NCBI GenBank assembly: GCA_016124755.1
Contig: WGNA01000005.1
Span: 242,684-306,683, forward strand
Origin: Bacteroidota bacterium
Lineage (GTDB): Bacteria > Bacteroidota > Bacteroidia > NS11-12g > UBA9320
DNA: 64,000 nucleotides
Direction of reading: 5' to 3'
Position numbers and translations under genes: made by a program. Positions 25,334 to 34,768 of the stretch are shown here, piece by piece. The notes under the pieces were generated by a model. It saw nothing but the letters and a program-made list of their open reading frames with translations, ran no database searches and was not told the origin of the DNA. Numbering within the stretch: the stretch's first letter is position 1; every line of letters begins with the position of its first letter.

Positions 25334-26623
25334 TTATTTGGTATCCAAAGCTGATCTACCAATATAGGTTTGAACACATCTGAACCCAATGTAAGACTTA
25401 CACGTATCCTGATATTCATAACTTCTGGAGCCATTCTGGATAAAGTATGCAATGTCTTTCCAGGAACCTCCTCGAATAACCTTTCTTGAAAGTGTAAGAT
25501 AATCATCACCATCTTTCATAGGGTCTGCATCATATCGATAATCAGGGTTCAAATCATGTGAAAATTGCATTGTTGACTCAGCATATGCATTTGATGTCCA
25601 TTCAGAAACATTACCGGCCATGTTGTACAGTCCATAATCATTAGGAAAATAAGAATCGGCACGAACAGGGTACAGACCTCCGTCATCCATATAATTTCCG
25701 CGATTTGGCTTGAAGTTAGCTAAAAAACATCCTTTGCTGTTTCTTGTGTAAGGGCCACCCCAAGGATACATGTTATTATCTCTACCTCCTCTTGCCGCAT
25801 ATTCCCACTCAAATTCTGTTGGAAGTCTCCAGTATTCAGTTAAAGGCATTTCTTCTGCATCCCAGTGATGTTGCATTATTCTAGTTCTCCAATCGCAGAA
25901 TGCGTTCGCCTGATGCCAATTCACTCCTACAACAGGATAATCATCATACTTAGGATGATAGAAATACACACGTACCATAGGGTCATTGAAGGAGTAAGCA
26001 AAATCTCTGATCCAAACCAATGTATCTGGATAAATCTTAACTTTCTTTTTCTTTATGTATGCGCTTCTGTCAAATCGTTCATTGTAATAATTGGCCACGT
26101 CACTAGCTGCTGCCTGATAATCTATCCACTGATATTCATAAACCAGTTTTCTTATATCTATTTCTCTTCTGTGATTGTATCTCTGCTTTGCTGCATAATA
26201 CATGTCGCTGAGATCTTCCGCAGATTCTTCATAATCCAACTCGTTCCCTTCATAGTCATTTACCTCGTAAGTTTCTTCAGGATTTTCAATTTCCTTAATA
26301 TACTCGAGTTTTCGGAAGGCGATGGAGTCTACCACATAATACACAAACTGGCGATATTCATTGTTTGTGATTTCGGTCTCATCCATCCACATTGAGTGAA
26401 TACTTACCTGTTTATTCGGAGCGATATAACTTCTGAAAATATCCTGATCGCTTTGTCCCGAATGGTAAGTTCCTGTTGGAATATAAACTGTTCCATAGGG
26501 TTGTGGATGAAACCATGGGCGTCTCCCCTCAACACCTGTTAATTCCCAAGTTGAATCGGTTCCACAACTGGTGATTCCAACTACAAGAACTAAATAAAAC
26601 AACACGTTTAATACGTTTCTCAT
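25334..26623 (-). CDS. gldK: T9SS ring lipoprotein GldK (PorK)
   Basis: 429 residues. Lipoprotein signal peptide with lipobox GITSCGTD near residue 19. The body is an FGE-sulfatase (SUMF1-like) fold: IPTGTYHSGQSDQ, MDETEITNNEYRQF, YWRLPTEFEWEYAARGG, MAGNVSEWT and RKVIRGGSW. In GldK this fold is structural. A roughly 100-residue insertion (about 105-205) separates the first two motifs, as in other GldK. The minus-strand sequence upstream has a near-consensus TAAATTCG. Confidence 0.96.
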   Translation of the reverse strand: MRNVLNVLFYLVLVVGITSCGTDSTWELTGVEGRRPWFHPQPYGTVYIPTGTYHSGQSDQDIFRSYIAPNKQVSIHSMWMDETEITNNEYRQFVYYVVDSIAFRKLEYIKEIENPEETYEVNDYEGNELDYEESAEDLSDMYYAAKQRYNHRREIDIRKLVYEYQWIDYQAAASDVANYYNERFDRSAYIKKKKVKIYPDTLVWIRDFAYSFNDPMVRVYFYHPKYDDYPVVGVNWHQANAFCDWRTRIMQHHWDAEEMPLTEYWRLPTEFEWEYAARGGRDNNMYPWGGPYTRNSKGCFLANFKPNRGNYMDDGGLYPVRADSYFPNDYGLYNMAGNVSEWTSNAYAESTMQFSHDLNPDYRYDADPMKDGDDYLTLSRKVIRGGSWKDIAYFIQNGSRSYEYQDTCKSYIGFRCVQTYIGRSALDTK

Positions 26624-26748
26624 ACCGCTTGATTTGAACGAATTTACAATAATAGAGACTTCTTAAAAATAAACAACATTAGTTTTTAGAAATCAGATTG
26701 ATAACGGTGGTAGTAAATTGAATATTGTTAGTCGATAATTTTTGATTT

Positions 26749-27822
26749 TTACAACCATCTGGTACTTCTGTAGTACGGTCTTGGAGGTTGCGGTGGAGCT
26801 TTTAGCTGGAAGCAATAACCCACATAAACTTCGTGAGTACCATTACTTACAGTTCTTATTCTTGAAAGCGTAATATCATATGAATAGCCAACCTGAAGCT
26901 GATTCTTAATGTAGCCAAGCATTACTGTCAAAGCATCGGTTGTTGCCCATTGTCTATACCCTAAACCACCTCTGATGGTTTGGTTATACTTCACTGTACA
27001 ATTAAGATCGATCTGTAGTTTACTATTGTACTTAACCAGAACAGCAGGTTCAAGTTCAAATGCCGGGTTTTGTAAAGGGATATCAGCACCGGTAACAAAA
27101 TAAAGATGCTGAGCCAAAAAGTAATCTGTTAAACCGGATGTTGCACCATTGCCCCAAACCAATGAGTATTTCGACCCATTCAAATGACTCAACGAAGCTC
27201 CCGCATAAAAATTAGTTATACGCGTACCCAGTCTTTTTTGAGTGTAGTAGGCACCAAACCCAAGATCAAATTTGGATTCATTTACCGATTGGTTCGGTAT
27301 CCGCGGATCGTTTGGCTCTCTCCACCTGAATTTAGGATCAACAAAACCAAATTGAGTCATTCCCAAATCAACACCGAGTGAAAGGCGTGCAAAATTTCCT
27401 TGAATAGGTATAAAAAAGGCCCCCTGAAATTTAAAACTGGTGGTCTTCATAAATCCGAGTCGGTCATCAAACGCACTGAGTCCAACTCCTCCCCAAAGTT
27501 TTTGTCCTTTGTTTGATCTGATCTGTCCGTTCACATTAAAGTTTACCGTTACCGGAGCAACATTCTCCTCAATCTTACCATCGGCTATAGGCTGACCTGT
27601 ATTTCGATCTACCCAAGTTCGGTCGTCAAATCCTAACCATTGGTTATGACCAATCGCACTTAAACAGATGTATTCATCCTTCTCCCCAACTGCACCTGCA
27701 TTGTAGGCCTGTCTGTTGAATTTGAAATGTGAATAATAAGGATCTTGTTGAGCCATCAATGATGACAACCCACACAAAACGCCAAAAACTAATAATGAAA
27801 TTCTCTGAGTAAAATTGGTCAT
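26749..27822 (-). CDS. PorP/SprF family T9SS outer-membrane protein (copy 1)
   Basis: 357 residues: signal peptide ending at LMAQ, then QQDPYYSHFKFNRQAYNAGAVG, the family's N-terminal signature, and an outer-membrane beta-barrel (repeated aromatic beta strands, LGYIKNQLQVGYSYDITLSRI near the end). PorP/SprF proteins help anchor or secrete T9SS cargo; PorP lies next to porKLMN in Porphyromonas gingivalis and the same place is taken here. Shares the motif SYD(I/V)TLSxIxTVSxGTHE with the next upstream gene, so the pair arose by duplication. Confidence 0.93.
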   Translation of the reverse strand: MTNFTQRISLLVFGVLCGLSSLMAQQDPYYSHFKFNRQAYNAGAVGEKDEYICLSAIGHNQWLGFDDRTWVDRNTGQPIADGKIEENVAPVTVNFNVNGQIRSNKGQKLWGGVGLSAFDDRLGFMKTTSFKFQGAFFIPIQGNFARLSLGVDLGMTQFGFVDPKFRWREPNDPRIPNQSVNESKFDLGFGAYYTQKRLGTRITNFYAGASLSHLNGSKYSLVWGNGATSGLTDYFLAQHLYFVTGADIPLQNPAFELEPAVLVKYNSKLQIDLNCTVKYNQTIRGGLGYRQWATTDALTVMLGYIKNQLQVGYSYDITLSRIRTVSNGTHEVYVGYCFQLKAPPQPPRPYYRSTRWL

Positions 27823-27920
27823 ATAGCTATGCTAACCGTACAAATTAAATCGAAAGTTATTGATAATTCAAAATGATGACGGAGGATGTTCGAAAATGGT
27901 TGGTATGTTTTCCACCATGT

Positions 27921-28973
27921 TCATAATGACCGTGTTCCTCTTTTCCATTTTGGTGTGCATGGATTGGCTCTAAAGGGCTGAAAAGTTCTCGATAATAGAA
28001 TTTCATGCGTACCGGAGCTTACCGTTGATATCTTGCTCAAAGTAACATCGTAGCTGTAACCAATGTATGTTTGCCCAAGCTTAAACCCGGCCATCGTAAT
28101 CAGGGCATCTGAGTTCTTCCAGACTCTGAAACCGGTTCCTAAACTAAAGCCACTTCTCAATTGAACTATTTCAGTTACTTCAAACTGCGCAATTACTCCG
28201 TATCGAAACTGAACTGTGTGAAGAAGCTTACTCTGATTCATTTTAACGGTTATACCTTGATTAACAAAAAAATGCGGAACCAGCACAAATCCCTGCGACG
28301 TAATATTAAAATCAGGTTGATTTAGGTGTGAACCAGATATTCCAAGATAAAAATCCTCCAGATTTGATCTCACTTTGCATTGGTGGTAAAGAAACCCAAA
28401 TCCAAAATCTGATTTAGTTGATGCCTGAAACCTAATAGGGATTCTTGGATCAAATGGATCCTTATACCGGAAATACTTAGGTTCAAGACCTACATTGGTT
28501 AGCCCGGCATTAAGACCAAAAGTTAACTTCGAATTTAACCTTCGAGATAATGAAACGTCTAAGGATAACTGAACCAAAGCTGAAACTCTTTTCATAAATC
28601 CCAGTTTATCGCTCAGCATACTGAAACCGATTCCACCAACAGGAGGACACTTACCCTTTATATACAAAGGTTGTGTAATATTAAAGAGGCTTGTAACAGG
28701 ATCTACCTCTTTGATCAGCCCCACACTTCCTGCAATCGGTACTCCTGTTTCCGGTTGAAGCCAGGTTTCATCATTATAATTTCGCCATTGCCGGTGATGA
28801 ACTAAACTAATTCTCCCATCCTCCTGATCTCCACCAGTGAATGCCGGGTTTTGAAACGAAGGAATAAAACCGTAATGGGAGAAATATGGATCCTGCTGAG
28901 CTTCGGAACGATTTGTTATCCAAATTAACAAACAGAAAATGATTGGATGAATTAATTTCTTAGGTCTGAACAT
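27921..28973 (-). CDS. PorP/SprF family T9SS outer-membrane protein (copy 2)
   Basis: About 350 residues from ATG at 28971-28973 (MFRPKKLIHPIIFCLLIWI), which gives a normal signal peptide ending EAQ; an ATG nine codons upstream only adds polar residues. After cleavage the protein starts QQDPYFSHYGFIPSFQNPAFTGG, the PorP/SprF signature. The C-terminal strands (YIGYSYDVTLSKISTVSSGTHE) match the downstream paralogue. Sits 98 bp upstream of copy 1 and 18 bp after the TonB-dependent receptor. Confidence 0.92.
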   Translation of the reverse strand: MFRPKKLIHPIIFCLLIWITNRSEAQQDPYFSHYGFIPSFQNPAFTGGDQEDGRISLVHHRQWRNYNDETWLQPETGVPIAGSVGLIKEVDPVTSLFNITQPLYIKGKCPPVGGIGFSMLSDKLGFMKRVSALVQLSLDVSLSRRLNSKLTFGLNAGLTNVGLEPKYFRYKDPFDPRIPIRFQASTKSDFGFGFLYHQCKVRSNLEDFYLGISGSHLNQPDFNITSQGFVLVPHFFVNQGITVKMNQSKLLHTVQFRYGVIAQFEVTEIVQLRSGFSLGTGFRVWKNSDALITMAGFKLGQTYIGYSYDVTLSKISTVSSGTHEILLSRTFQPFRANPCTPKWKRGTRSL

Positions 28974-29018
28974 AGCGAATGGTTTATGTTCTGACGACAT
29001 CGAAGAATGGTGGGTTGG

Positions 29019-31598
29019 TTAAAATTTGCCCACAATTTTCAGATTTAATCTACGACCTGTAAGATAGTTGGGTACCCCATAAAGATTGTTGTTCAAGTCC
29101 TCAATCCAAATATAGGAGGCTGTATTATTCACCTGCAACAGATTGAATACTTCAAGACTTAACCACAGTGAATTCAATCTGGACAACAGGAGGTTATCCG
29201 GATTTTTGGCCTTTAGAATTTCTTTTGAAAAACCAATATCAACACGCCGGTAAGCAGGCAATTTAAAATGTTCCTCGTATCTGTATGGTCCATTAAAATA
29301 ATAGGGCAGACTTGATCCTATGATTAAACTCAGATTCATTTTGAATGAAGGATCACTTGGCAACTGATCCTGAAATAATACTGAAAACATCACCCGCTGA
29401 TCGGTAGGTCTTCTTATAAATCCACTTTGTTTAACTCCTTCATCATCTGTAAAAGTTATGTTTTCCTTGGTGGAAAGGAATGACAAGTTTACCCATGATT
29501 CCAGCCCCTTTATAAATTCTCCGTTAACCCGAAAATCCGCTCCGCCTGCGTAACCGTATGAAGAATTTACAGCATCATATCTCAGCCTCACGTTATTGAT
29601 TACGTACGGAACCAGATCATTAAGTTTTTTAAAATATGCTTCCCCGATAAAACGGAAATTTCTTCGCCAGGCTTTAAACAAAACATCGGTTCCAAAAACA
29701 AAGTGAATGGATCTTTGAGCTCGTAAGTCGAGGTTCAAAGCTCCCTGAAGATTTCTCAACTCCCGGTAAAAAGGCGGTTGATAATAGTACCCGGAAGCAA
29801 ATCGGAAGGTGATGTTCTTTTTTAAGTTATTCTCGGCAATCGTATCGAGGTCTCCGTAGATTTTCCGCAAACTATCCTTCGCATTAATGCTGGTAAATGA
29901 ATCATACATCATCAGGCAGGCCCGATAGATAGTGTCGTTGTATTTCTTGTTGGGTTGAAATGAAAAATTTCCCCTGGGAGATATTACGTTCTGGCCATTT
30001 AAACTCCAGTAATGTGTTCTGAGGCCAAGGTTAAGACTAAAAGCATTCTCCGGATTAATCATTATCCGATCCTGCACAAATGCCATTAGACGATAGCTGT
30101 GGAGATTAGCTCTGGAAGATACATAATCATCCAAAACAATCTCTCTCGGATCATGACTAAGACTTGTGGTGTTGTATCCCGCTGAATCATTGTAGTTCCA
30201 CTCATGTAACTTGTCATGGATATTCTCAAACTGAACTTTAGAACCCCATTCAAAGTGATGCGAGTAAAGTCCTTTATCAAAGTAATGATTACCTACTAAA
30301 CTGTGTGAAGAAACATCGTACTGAAGTTTGTTTCTCGCATAGTTAATAAAGTAACCATAACCCAGAAGCGCTTTCGCCTGAGCGAAGTTTGCCGATCCAA
30401 GATTGTTTTCCAGTTCTTCTAATCTATAGGCTCCTTCGATTGTATTATACTCCCTCTCATTACTATTAAAATTTGTAGAAATCCACTTCACCGAATTCGT
30501 CTTCCATTTATTTTTATATTCAAGAGTAAAGGCATTTAAGAAAGTGTTGTACTGCATGAGTTCAGATCCGTCGAAGCCAACAAATAATCGAATGGCATTT
30601 TGCAAGGTTCCGAAACTTGTTGACCGGCTTTCGGGAACAACCAGATATTGGTTCTTTGCATAGGTTGTGAAATAATGAGCACTGAATCGGGTATTGATTC
30701 GATAATTAAACATCCCCTGAACATCAACGAACAAGGGTTTGTAATCTCCTGCCACATCAAGTGATTTCAGTACGTACTGAAGTGTTCGGTACCGTACACC
30801 CACCAGATATGAAAATCGTCCGCCTTTAAATGGCTGATCTTCCAGATGAAGACTTGCTCCAAGAATACTAAGGCTTGCGGTTCCTGCAAACTTTGTTGGC
30901 TGACGGTATTGCACATCCAACACAGAAGAAAGCTTGTCACCATACTTAGCCTCAAAACCACCCGCCGAGAAAGTCACTTTTTCGGTAAGGTCTGGATTTA
31001 CGAAACTCAATCCTTCCTGTTGTCCACTTCTCGCCAAAAACGGCCGGTACACCTGAATGCCATTAACATAAATCAGATTCTCATCAAAATTCCCACCTCT
31101 CACATTGTAAGATGATGAGAGTTCATTTGTTCTCGAAATCCCGATAAACTGTTTGGTCAACAAATCTTCGAACTGCAAACTAGGAGTTAGATAGACTTCA
31201 TCTTTTGGGTGAACAACGATCTGAGGTATTTCTGTCCTGATTCTTTCAATGTTTACCTCTTTAGTTGTTTGAACATCCAAGTCAAAAATGAAATCCCGTT
31301 TGAGCCGCTCGCCTGAGTGTTCAATGAGTACCGTCTTTTTAGAAACCTGACTAAAGAAGGTTGCTTTAACAATTGTTTCTTTATTAACAGCGATTTTAAT
31401 TTCAAAGGCTCCGTCTTCTTTGGTTGCCATGGCAAAACTGTCGTTAACATAAATCGCAACCCCTGCTAAAGGAATCATGTCCTGATCCTTTACATGCCCG
31501 TAAACGATGCCCTGACCGTTAGCTCTTGAATGAAAAATTAGAATAATAAATACCGGAAGTGACCAAATCTGCCACGATTGGAGACGGTAGCTCTGCAT
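29019..31598 (-). CDS. TonB-dependent receptor with carboxypeptidase-regulatory-like domain
   Basis: 859 residues. Signal peptide to about 28; CarboxypepD_reg-like Ig domain at about 30-115 (GIVYGHVKDQDMIPLAGVAIYVND); plug domain (SSYNVRGGNFDENLIYVNGIQVYRP); then a 22-strand-type barrel ending in LKIVGKF. No substrate can be read from it and no SusD partner is adjacent, which argues against classic glycan uptake. Its position directly upstream of two PorP/SprF genes and gldKLMN suggests a link to T9SS or the cell surface. Three bases after the rpe stop. Confidence 0.92.
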   Translation of the reverse strand: MQSYRLQSWQIWSLPVFIILIFHSRANGQGIVYGHVKDQDMIPLAGVAIYVNDSFAMATKEDGAFEIKIAVNKETIVKATFFSQVSKKTVLIEHSGERLKRDFIFDLDVQTTKEVNIERIRTEIPQIVVHPKDEVYLTPSLQFEDLLTKQFIGISRTNELSSSYNVRGGNFDENLIYVNGIQVYRPFLARSGQQEGLSFVNPDLTEKVTFSAGGFEAKYGDKLSSVLDVQYRQPTKFAGTASLSILGASLHLEDQPFKGGRFSYLVGVRYRTLQYVLKSLDVAGDYKPLFVDVQGMFNYRINTRFSAHYFTTYAKNQYLVVPESRSTSFGTLQNAIRLFVGFDGSELMQYNTFLNAFTLEYKNKWKTNSVKWISTNFNSNEREYNTIEGAYRLEELENNLGSANFAQAKALLGYGYFINYARNKLQYDVSSHSLVGNHYFDKGLYSHHFEWGSKVQFENIHDKLHEWNYNDSAGYNTTSLSHDPREIVLDDYVSSRANLHSYRLMAFVQDRIMINPENAFSLNLGLRTHYWSLNGQNVISPRGNFSFQPNKKYNDTIYRACLMMYDSFTSINAKDSLRKIYGDLDTIAENNLKKNITFRFASGYYYQPPFYRELRNLQGALNLDLRAQRSIHFVFGTDVLFKAWRRNFRFIGEAYFKKLNDLVPYVINNVRLRYDAVNSSYGYAGGADFRVNGEFIKGLESWVNLSFLSTKENITFTDDEGVKQSGFIRRPTDQRVMFSVLFQDQLPSDPSFKMNLSLIIGSSLPYYFNGPYRYEEHFKLPAYRRVDIGFSKEILKAKNPDNLLLSRLNSLWLSLEVFNLLQVNNTASYIWIEDLNNNLYGVPNYLTGRRLNLKIVGKF

Positions 31599-31600
31599 GC

Positions 31601-32257
31601 TCAGGAAAACGGTGTCTTCAATTTCGCAATTGTTTCCACCGGATCATTTGACGCAAAAACCGTATTTCCTGCTACCAGAACATTTGCCCCGGCATTCAAC
31701 AGTTTCTGATAATTTTCAAGTGTTACTCCACCGTCGATTTCAATATAACAGCTTGTCTCATGTCGATTAATAAGCGTAGATAAGTCCGCAATCTTTTTAT
31801 AGGTATGCTGAATAAACCTCTGTCCGCCAAATCCCGGATTAACACTCATCATACAAACCAACTCTATGTCGGAAATAATATCGTCGAGCAGATGAACCGA
31901 AGTATGCGGATTTATAGCGACTCCGGCTTTCATTCCGGCAGCATGAATCTCCTGAACCGTTCGGTGCAAGTGCGTGCTCGCTTCTAAATGAACTGTGAGA
32001 ATATCTGCTCCTGCATCTCTAAACTGTGTGATATACCGTTCTGGTTGAACAACCATGAGATGAACATCCAATGGTTTTATTGCCAGTTTCTTTATTGCTT
32101 TAATCACCGGAAAACCGAATGAAATATTCGGGACAAAAACACCATCCATCACATCAACATGAAACCAATCAGCTTCACTTTTATTAATCATCTCTACATC
32201 TCGCCCAAGGTTATTAAAATCAGCAGACAAAACCGAAGGTGCAACAAGGTGTTTCAT
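31601..32257 (-). CDS. rpe: Ribulose-phosphate 3-epimerase
   Basis: 218 residues, standard length. TIM-barrel with SVLSADFNNLG, HVDVMDGVFVPNISFG, DVHLMVVQPE, MSVNPGFGGQRF and IDGGVTLEN; metal-binding His and Asp residues are all present. Interconverts ribulose 5-phosphate and xylulose 5-phosphate in the pentose phosphate pathway. Shares one base with the DUF721 gene upstream and is followed at once by the TonB-dependent receptor. Confidence 0.97.
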   Translation of the reverse strand: MKHLVAPSVLSADFNNLGRDVEMINKSEADWFHVDVMDGVFVPNISFGFPVIKAIKKLAIKPLDVHLMVVQPERYITQFRDAGADILTVHLEASTHLHRTVQEIHAAGMKAGVAINPHTSVHLLDDIISDIELVCMMSVNPGFGGQRFIQHTYKKIADLSTLINRHETSCYIEIDGGVTLENYQKLLNAGANVLVAGNTVFASNDPVETIAKLKTPFS

Positions 32258-32541
32258 TAGTGGATTTTTACAGATTGTATTAAGGTTCGCCCTGCAAATT
32301 GATTCACCTTTTCAATAATGATTGCCTCATGATAGATGAGATCGTTTTTTAAAGCCGGGGAATCAATGCTCAAATGCAAAACACCAGAGCGAATCCAAAT
32401 TTTTCGGGTGTAACGCGCAATCGTTCTGCCCATTAATTCTTCCCAGTTTGCAAGAAGATTTGTCTCCAGGAGCTTGTCTGACATGTGGTAATTGTCAAAC
32501 ATTTTTTCAAGTAAATCCCGAATCGATCTTTCCTCTTGCAT
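32257..32541 (-). CDS. DUF721 (DciA-like) small protein
   Basis: 94 residues. LLANWEELMGRTIARYTRKIWIRSGVL is the DUF721 core (W-x-x-x-x-G-x-x-I-A-x-x-T), followed by LHLSIDSPALKNDLIY. The family includes DciA, the replicative-helicase operator of bacteria lacking DnaC/DnaI, and the usual neighbourhood next to recF is seen here. Two bases after recF. Assignment as DciA orthologue is inference. Confidence 0.88.
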   Translation of the reverse strand: MQEERSIRDLLEKMFDNYHMSDKLLETNLLANWEELMGRTIARYTRKIWIRSGVLHLSIDSPALKNDLIYHEAIIIEKVNQFAGRTLIQSVKIH

Positions 32542-32543
32542 TG

Positions 32544-33662
32544 TCAGTTTTGAACTCTTTTCTTCCGGCCTTTTGTAGGGCGTTCAATATTAAAGAATTT
32601 TTTGTCTGGGCTCATTCCCTCTAATCGGGATCTTAATCGGGCTTCGCTGGTATCGGTTATAAAAATCTGCCCGAAAGAATTGCCCGAGATGAGCTTCATT
32701 AAACGGTCTGCACGATGGTCATCAATTTTTTCATAAATATCGTCAAGCAACAAAATGGGAGTTTTTCCACAATGAATTTCAAGAAATCTGAATACCGCAA
32801 GTTGAATAGCAACTGCCATAGATTTCACTTGACCTTGTGAACCATATTTACGGATATCCATTGAATCAAGTGCAATCATCAAATCATCCTTATGCAAACC
32901 GGAAGTAGTGCGTTGAGCCAGAATATCCGTTCTGAGATTGCGCTCAAAAATAGCTGATAACGAATCCGAATGACACTCTGATTCGTATTCGATTCCACAA
33001 CTTTCAACCGCGTCTGAAATTTCAAGGTAGTAGGTTTCGATTTGTTGAGAAAGTTCGGAAATGAATCCCTTTCTCGCTTTATAAATAACTGCTGCTTCGG
33101 GAAATATCTGACGGTCGATAGATTCTAAAGCCACTGTATCCTGCTTACCGGAAACCGAAAACCGCTTGAGCATTTCGTTTCGGAAAGCAATTAACTTTTG
33201 ATAGCGCTGAAGAGACCTTAAATAACCCGAATCTGTTAAAGAAATCGTTCTGTCGATCAACTTTCTGCGTACCTCACTATGACCATTGATTATACCGATA
33301 TCCGATGGAGTGATCATTACCATTGGAAAGTAGGTAATAAGATCTGCCAATCTTGAAACCTGACTTCCATTACGATGGATGATTTTTGTACCACTTTGTT
33401 CTAATCGTATTGCGTGAATATCCGAATGTTCCCCGTTCAAAAATTCGCCATCCCAGTAAGCTTCTTCATTTTCAAAGGGAATGCTGTGCAAATCCTGCCG
33501 ACTGAAGTAACTCCTCCCGTTTCCTAAAAAATAAATTGCATCCAATATGTTGGTTTTCCCAACTCCGTTGGAACCGAAAATTCCATTAAAGCCATTTACA
33601 AACTCCAGATCAAGGTCTGAGTGATTTTTAAAATTCCGGATCTTCAATTTGCGGATGTGCAC
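32544..33662 (-). CDS. recF: DNA replication/repair protein RecF
   Basis: About 372 residues from GTG at 33660-33662 (then HIRKLKIRNFKNH), the normal RecF N-terminus. A longer frame reaches 33719 but its first 19 residues are not conserved and it would overlap the divergent pdhA start. Walker A GSNGVGKTN, LSGG-like segment in the C-terminal half (RTTSGLHKDDL, YGSQGQVKSMAVAIQLA), and Walker B ILLLDDIYEKID. SMC-like ATPase that loads RecA at gaps. First gene of a long same-strand array with rpe and T9SS genes. Confidence 0.94.
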   Translation of the reverse strand: MHIRKLKIRNFKNHSDLDLEFVNGFNGIFGSNGVGKTNILDAIYFLGNGRSYFSRQDLHSIPFENEEAYWDGEFLNGEHSDIHAIRLEQSGTKIIHRNGSQVSRLADLITYFPMVMITPSDIGIINGHSEVRRKLIDRTISLTDSGYLRSLQRYQKLIAFRNEMLKRFSVSGKQDTVALESIDRQIFPEAAVIYKARKGFISELSQQIETYYLEISDAVESCGIEYESECHSDSLSAIFERNLRTDILAQRTTSGLHKDDLMIALDSMDIRKYGSQGQVKSMAVAIQLAVFRFLEIHCGKTPILLLDDIYEKIDDHRADRLMKLISGNSFGQIFITDTSEARLRSRLEGMSPDKKFFNIERPTKGRKKRVQN

Positions 33663-33685
33663 TCTGATAAAACTATGGGAAGGAC

Positions 33686-33693
33686 TATTTTTG
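33686..33693 (+). promoter_or_regulatory. Putative -7 promoter element of pdhA
   Basis: TATTTTTG followed by CGACC, 19 bases upstream of the pdhA ATG, in the 50-bp divergent gap with recF. Full match to TAnnTTTG; no clear -33. Confidence 0.5.
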
Positions 33694-33712
33694 CGACCTT
33701 GTTTTAAACGTG

Positions 33713-34705
33713 ATGGCAAAGTTAAATTTTACAGGCGAGACATATCTTCAATGGTATGAGCAAATGCTGTTGATCAGGAGGTTTGAGGAAAAAGCTGCGC
33801 AGTTGTACGGCCAACAGAAGATCAGAGGATTTTGTCATTTGTACATCGGGCAGGAAGCAGTAATTGCCGGAGCCATGTCTGCCATTAAAAAAGATGATAA
33901 ACTGATTACAGCATACAGAGATCACGGCCACGCTCTGGCTGCCGGTATCAGTGCTAATGCTGTAATGGCAGAATTGTTCGGGAAGGTTACCGGTTGTACT
34001 AAAGGAAAAGGCGGAAGTATGCACATGTTTAGTAAAGAGCATAACTTCTACGGTGGTCACGGAATCGTAGGCGGCCAGATTCCTTTAGGTGCAGGTATCG
34101 CATTCGCAGAACAATATAACGGTACTGAAAATATCTGTCTTTGTTTTATGGGTGATGGTGCAGTTCGGCAAGGTGCTCTTCACGAAACTTTTAACATGGC
34201 AATGCTTTGGAAACTGCCAGTAATCTTCATTGTGGAAAACAACGAATATGCAATGGGTACTTCTGTTGAGCGCACGACCAACGTTACCGACATTTATAAA
34301 ATCGGAAGTGCCTATGAAATGCCCAGTTTTCAGATAGATGGCATGCAATGCGAAACCGTTCATGAAGCAATTTCCGCAGCCGCAGATCATGCCCGAAAAG
34401 GTGACGGACCAACTCTCTTAGAAATTAAAACATACCGTTACCGTGGGCATTCGATGTCAGACCCGGCGAAGTATCGTTCGAAGGAAGAGGTGGAAGAATA
34501 CAAGCTCAAGGATCCGATTGAAATCGTTCACAAGGTTATTATCGAAAACAAATTCGCTACAACCGAAGATCTGGAAGCTATTGAAAAAAGAATTGAATCG
34601 GTGGTTGACGAAAGCGTCGAATTTTCAGAGAATTCTGAATACCCGTCTCCGGACGAACTCTACACCGATGTTTATGTTGAGGACTATCCATTCATCATAG
34701 AATAA
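33713..34705 (+). CDS. pdhA: Pyruvate dehydrogenase E1 component, alpha subunit
   Basis: 330 residues from ATG at 33713. Typical E1-alpha: RRFEEKAAQLYGQQKIRGFCHLYIGQEAV, YRDHGHALAAG, GGSMHMFS, the thiamine-diphosphate motif GDGAVRQGALHETFNMA...VENNEYAMGT, and the phosphorylation-loop-like YRYRGHSMSDPAKYR. Decarboxylates pyruvate as an alpha2beta2 E1 with PdhB. Neither pdhB nor an E2 gene is next to it; in many Flavobacteria pdhA is followed by the E2 gene, so the locus has been split here. Confidence 0.95.
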   Translation: MAKLNFTGETYLQWYEQMLLIRRFEEKAAQLYGQQKIRGFCHLYIGQEAVIAGAMSAIKKDDKLITAYRDHGHALAAGISANAVMAELFGKVTGCTKGKGGSMHMFSKEHNFYGGHGIVGGQIPLGAGIAFAEQYNGTENICLCFMGDGAVRQGALHETFNMAMLWKLPVIFIVENNEYAMGTSVERTTNVTDIYKIGSAYEMPSFQIDGMQCETVHEAISAAADHARKGDGPTLLEIKTYRYRGHSMSDPAKYRSKEEVEEYKLKDPIEIVHKVIIENKFATTEDLEAIEKRIESVVDESVEFSENSEYPSPDELYTDVYVEDYPFIIE

Positions 34706-34768
34706 TCATCACCAAGAGTCCCGATTTAATTTGTTTGATAAACAACTATTATTGCAAAAATTTTTAAG

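Noticed and set aside
25865-26395. 176-codon plus-strand frame antisense to gldK
   Set aside because: Hydrophobic shadow frame over the well-conserved gldK.
33663-33719. N-terminal extension of recF
   Set aside because: Nineteen extra residues are not RecF-like and would overlap the divergent pdhA start and its promoter.
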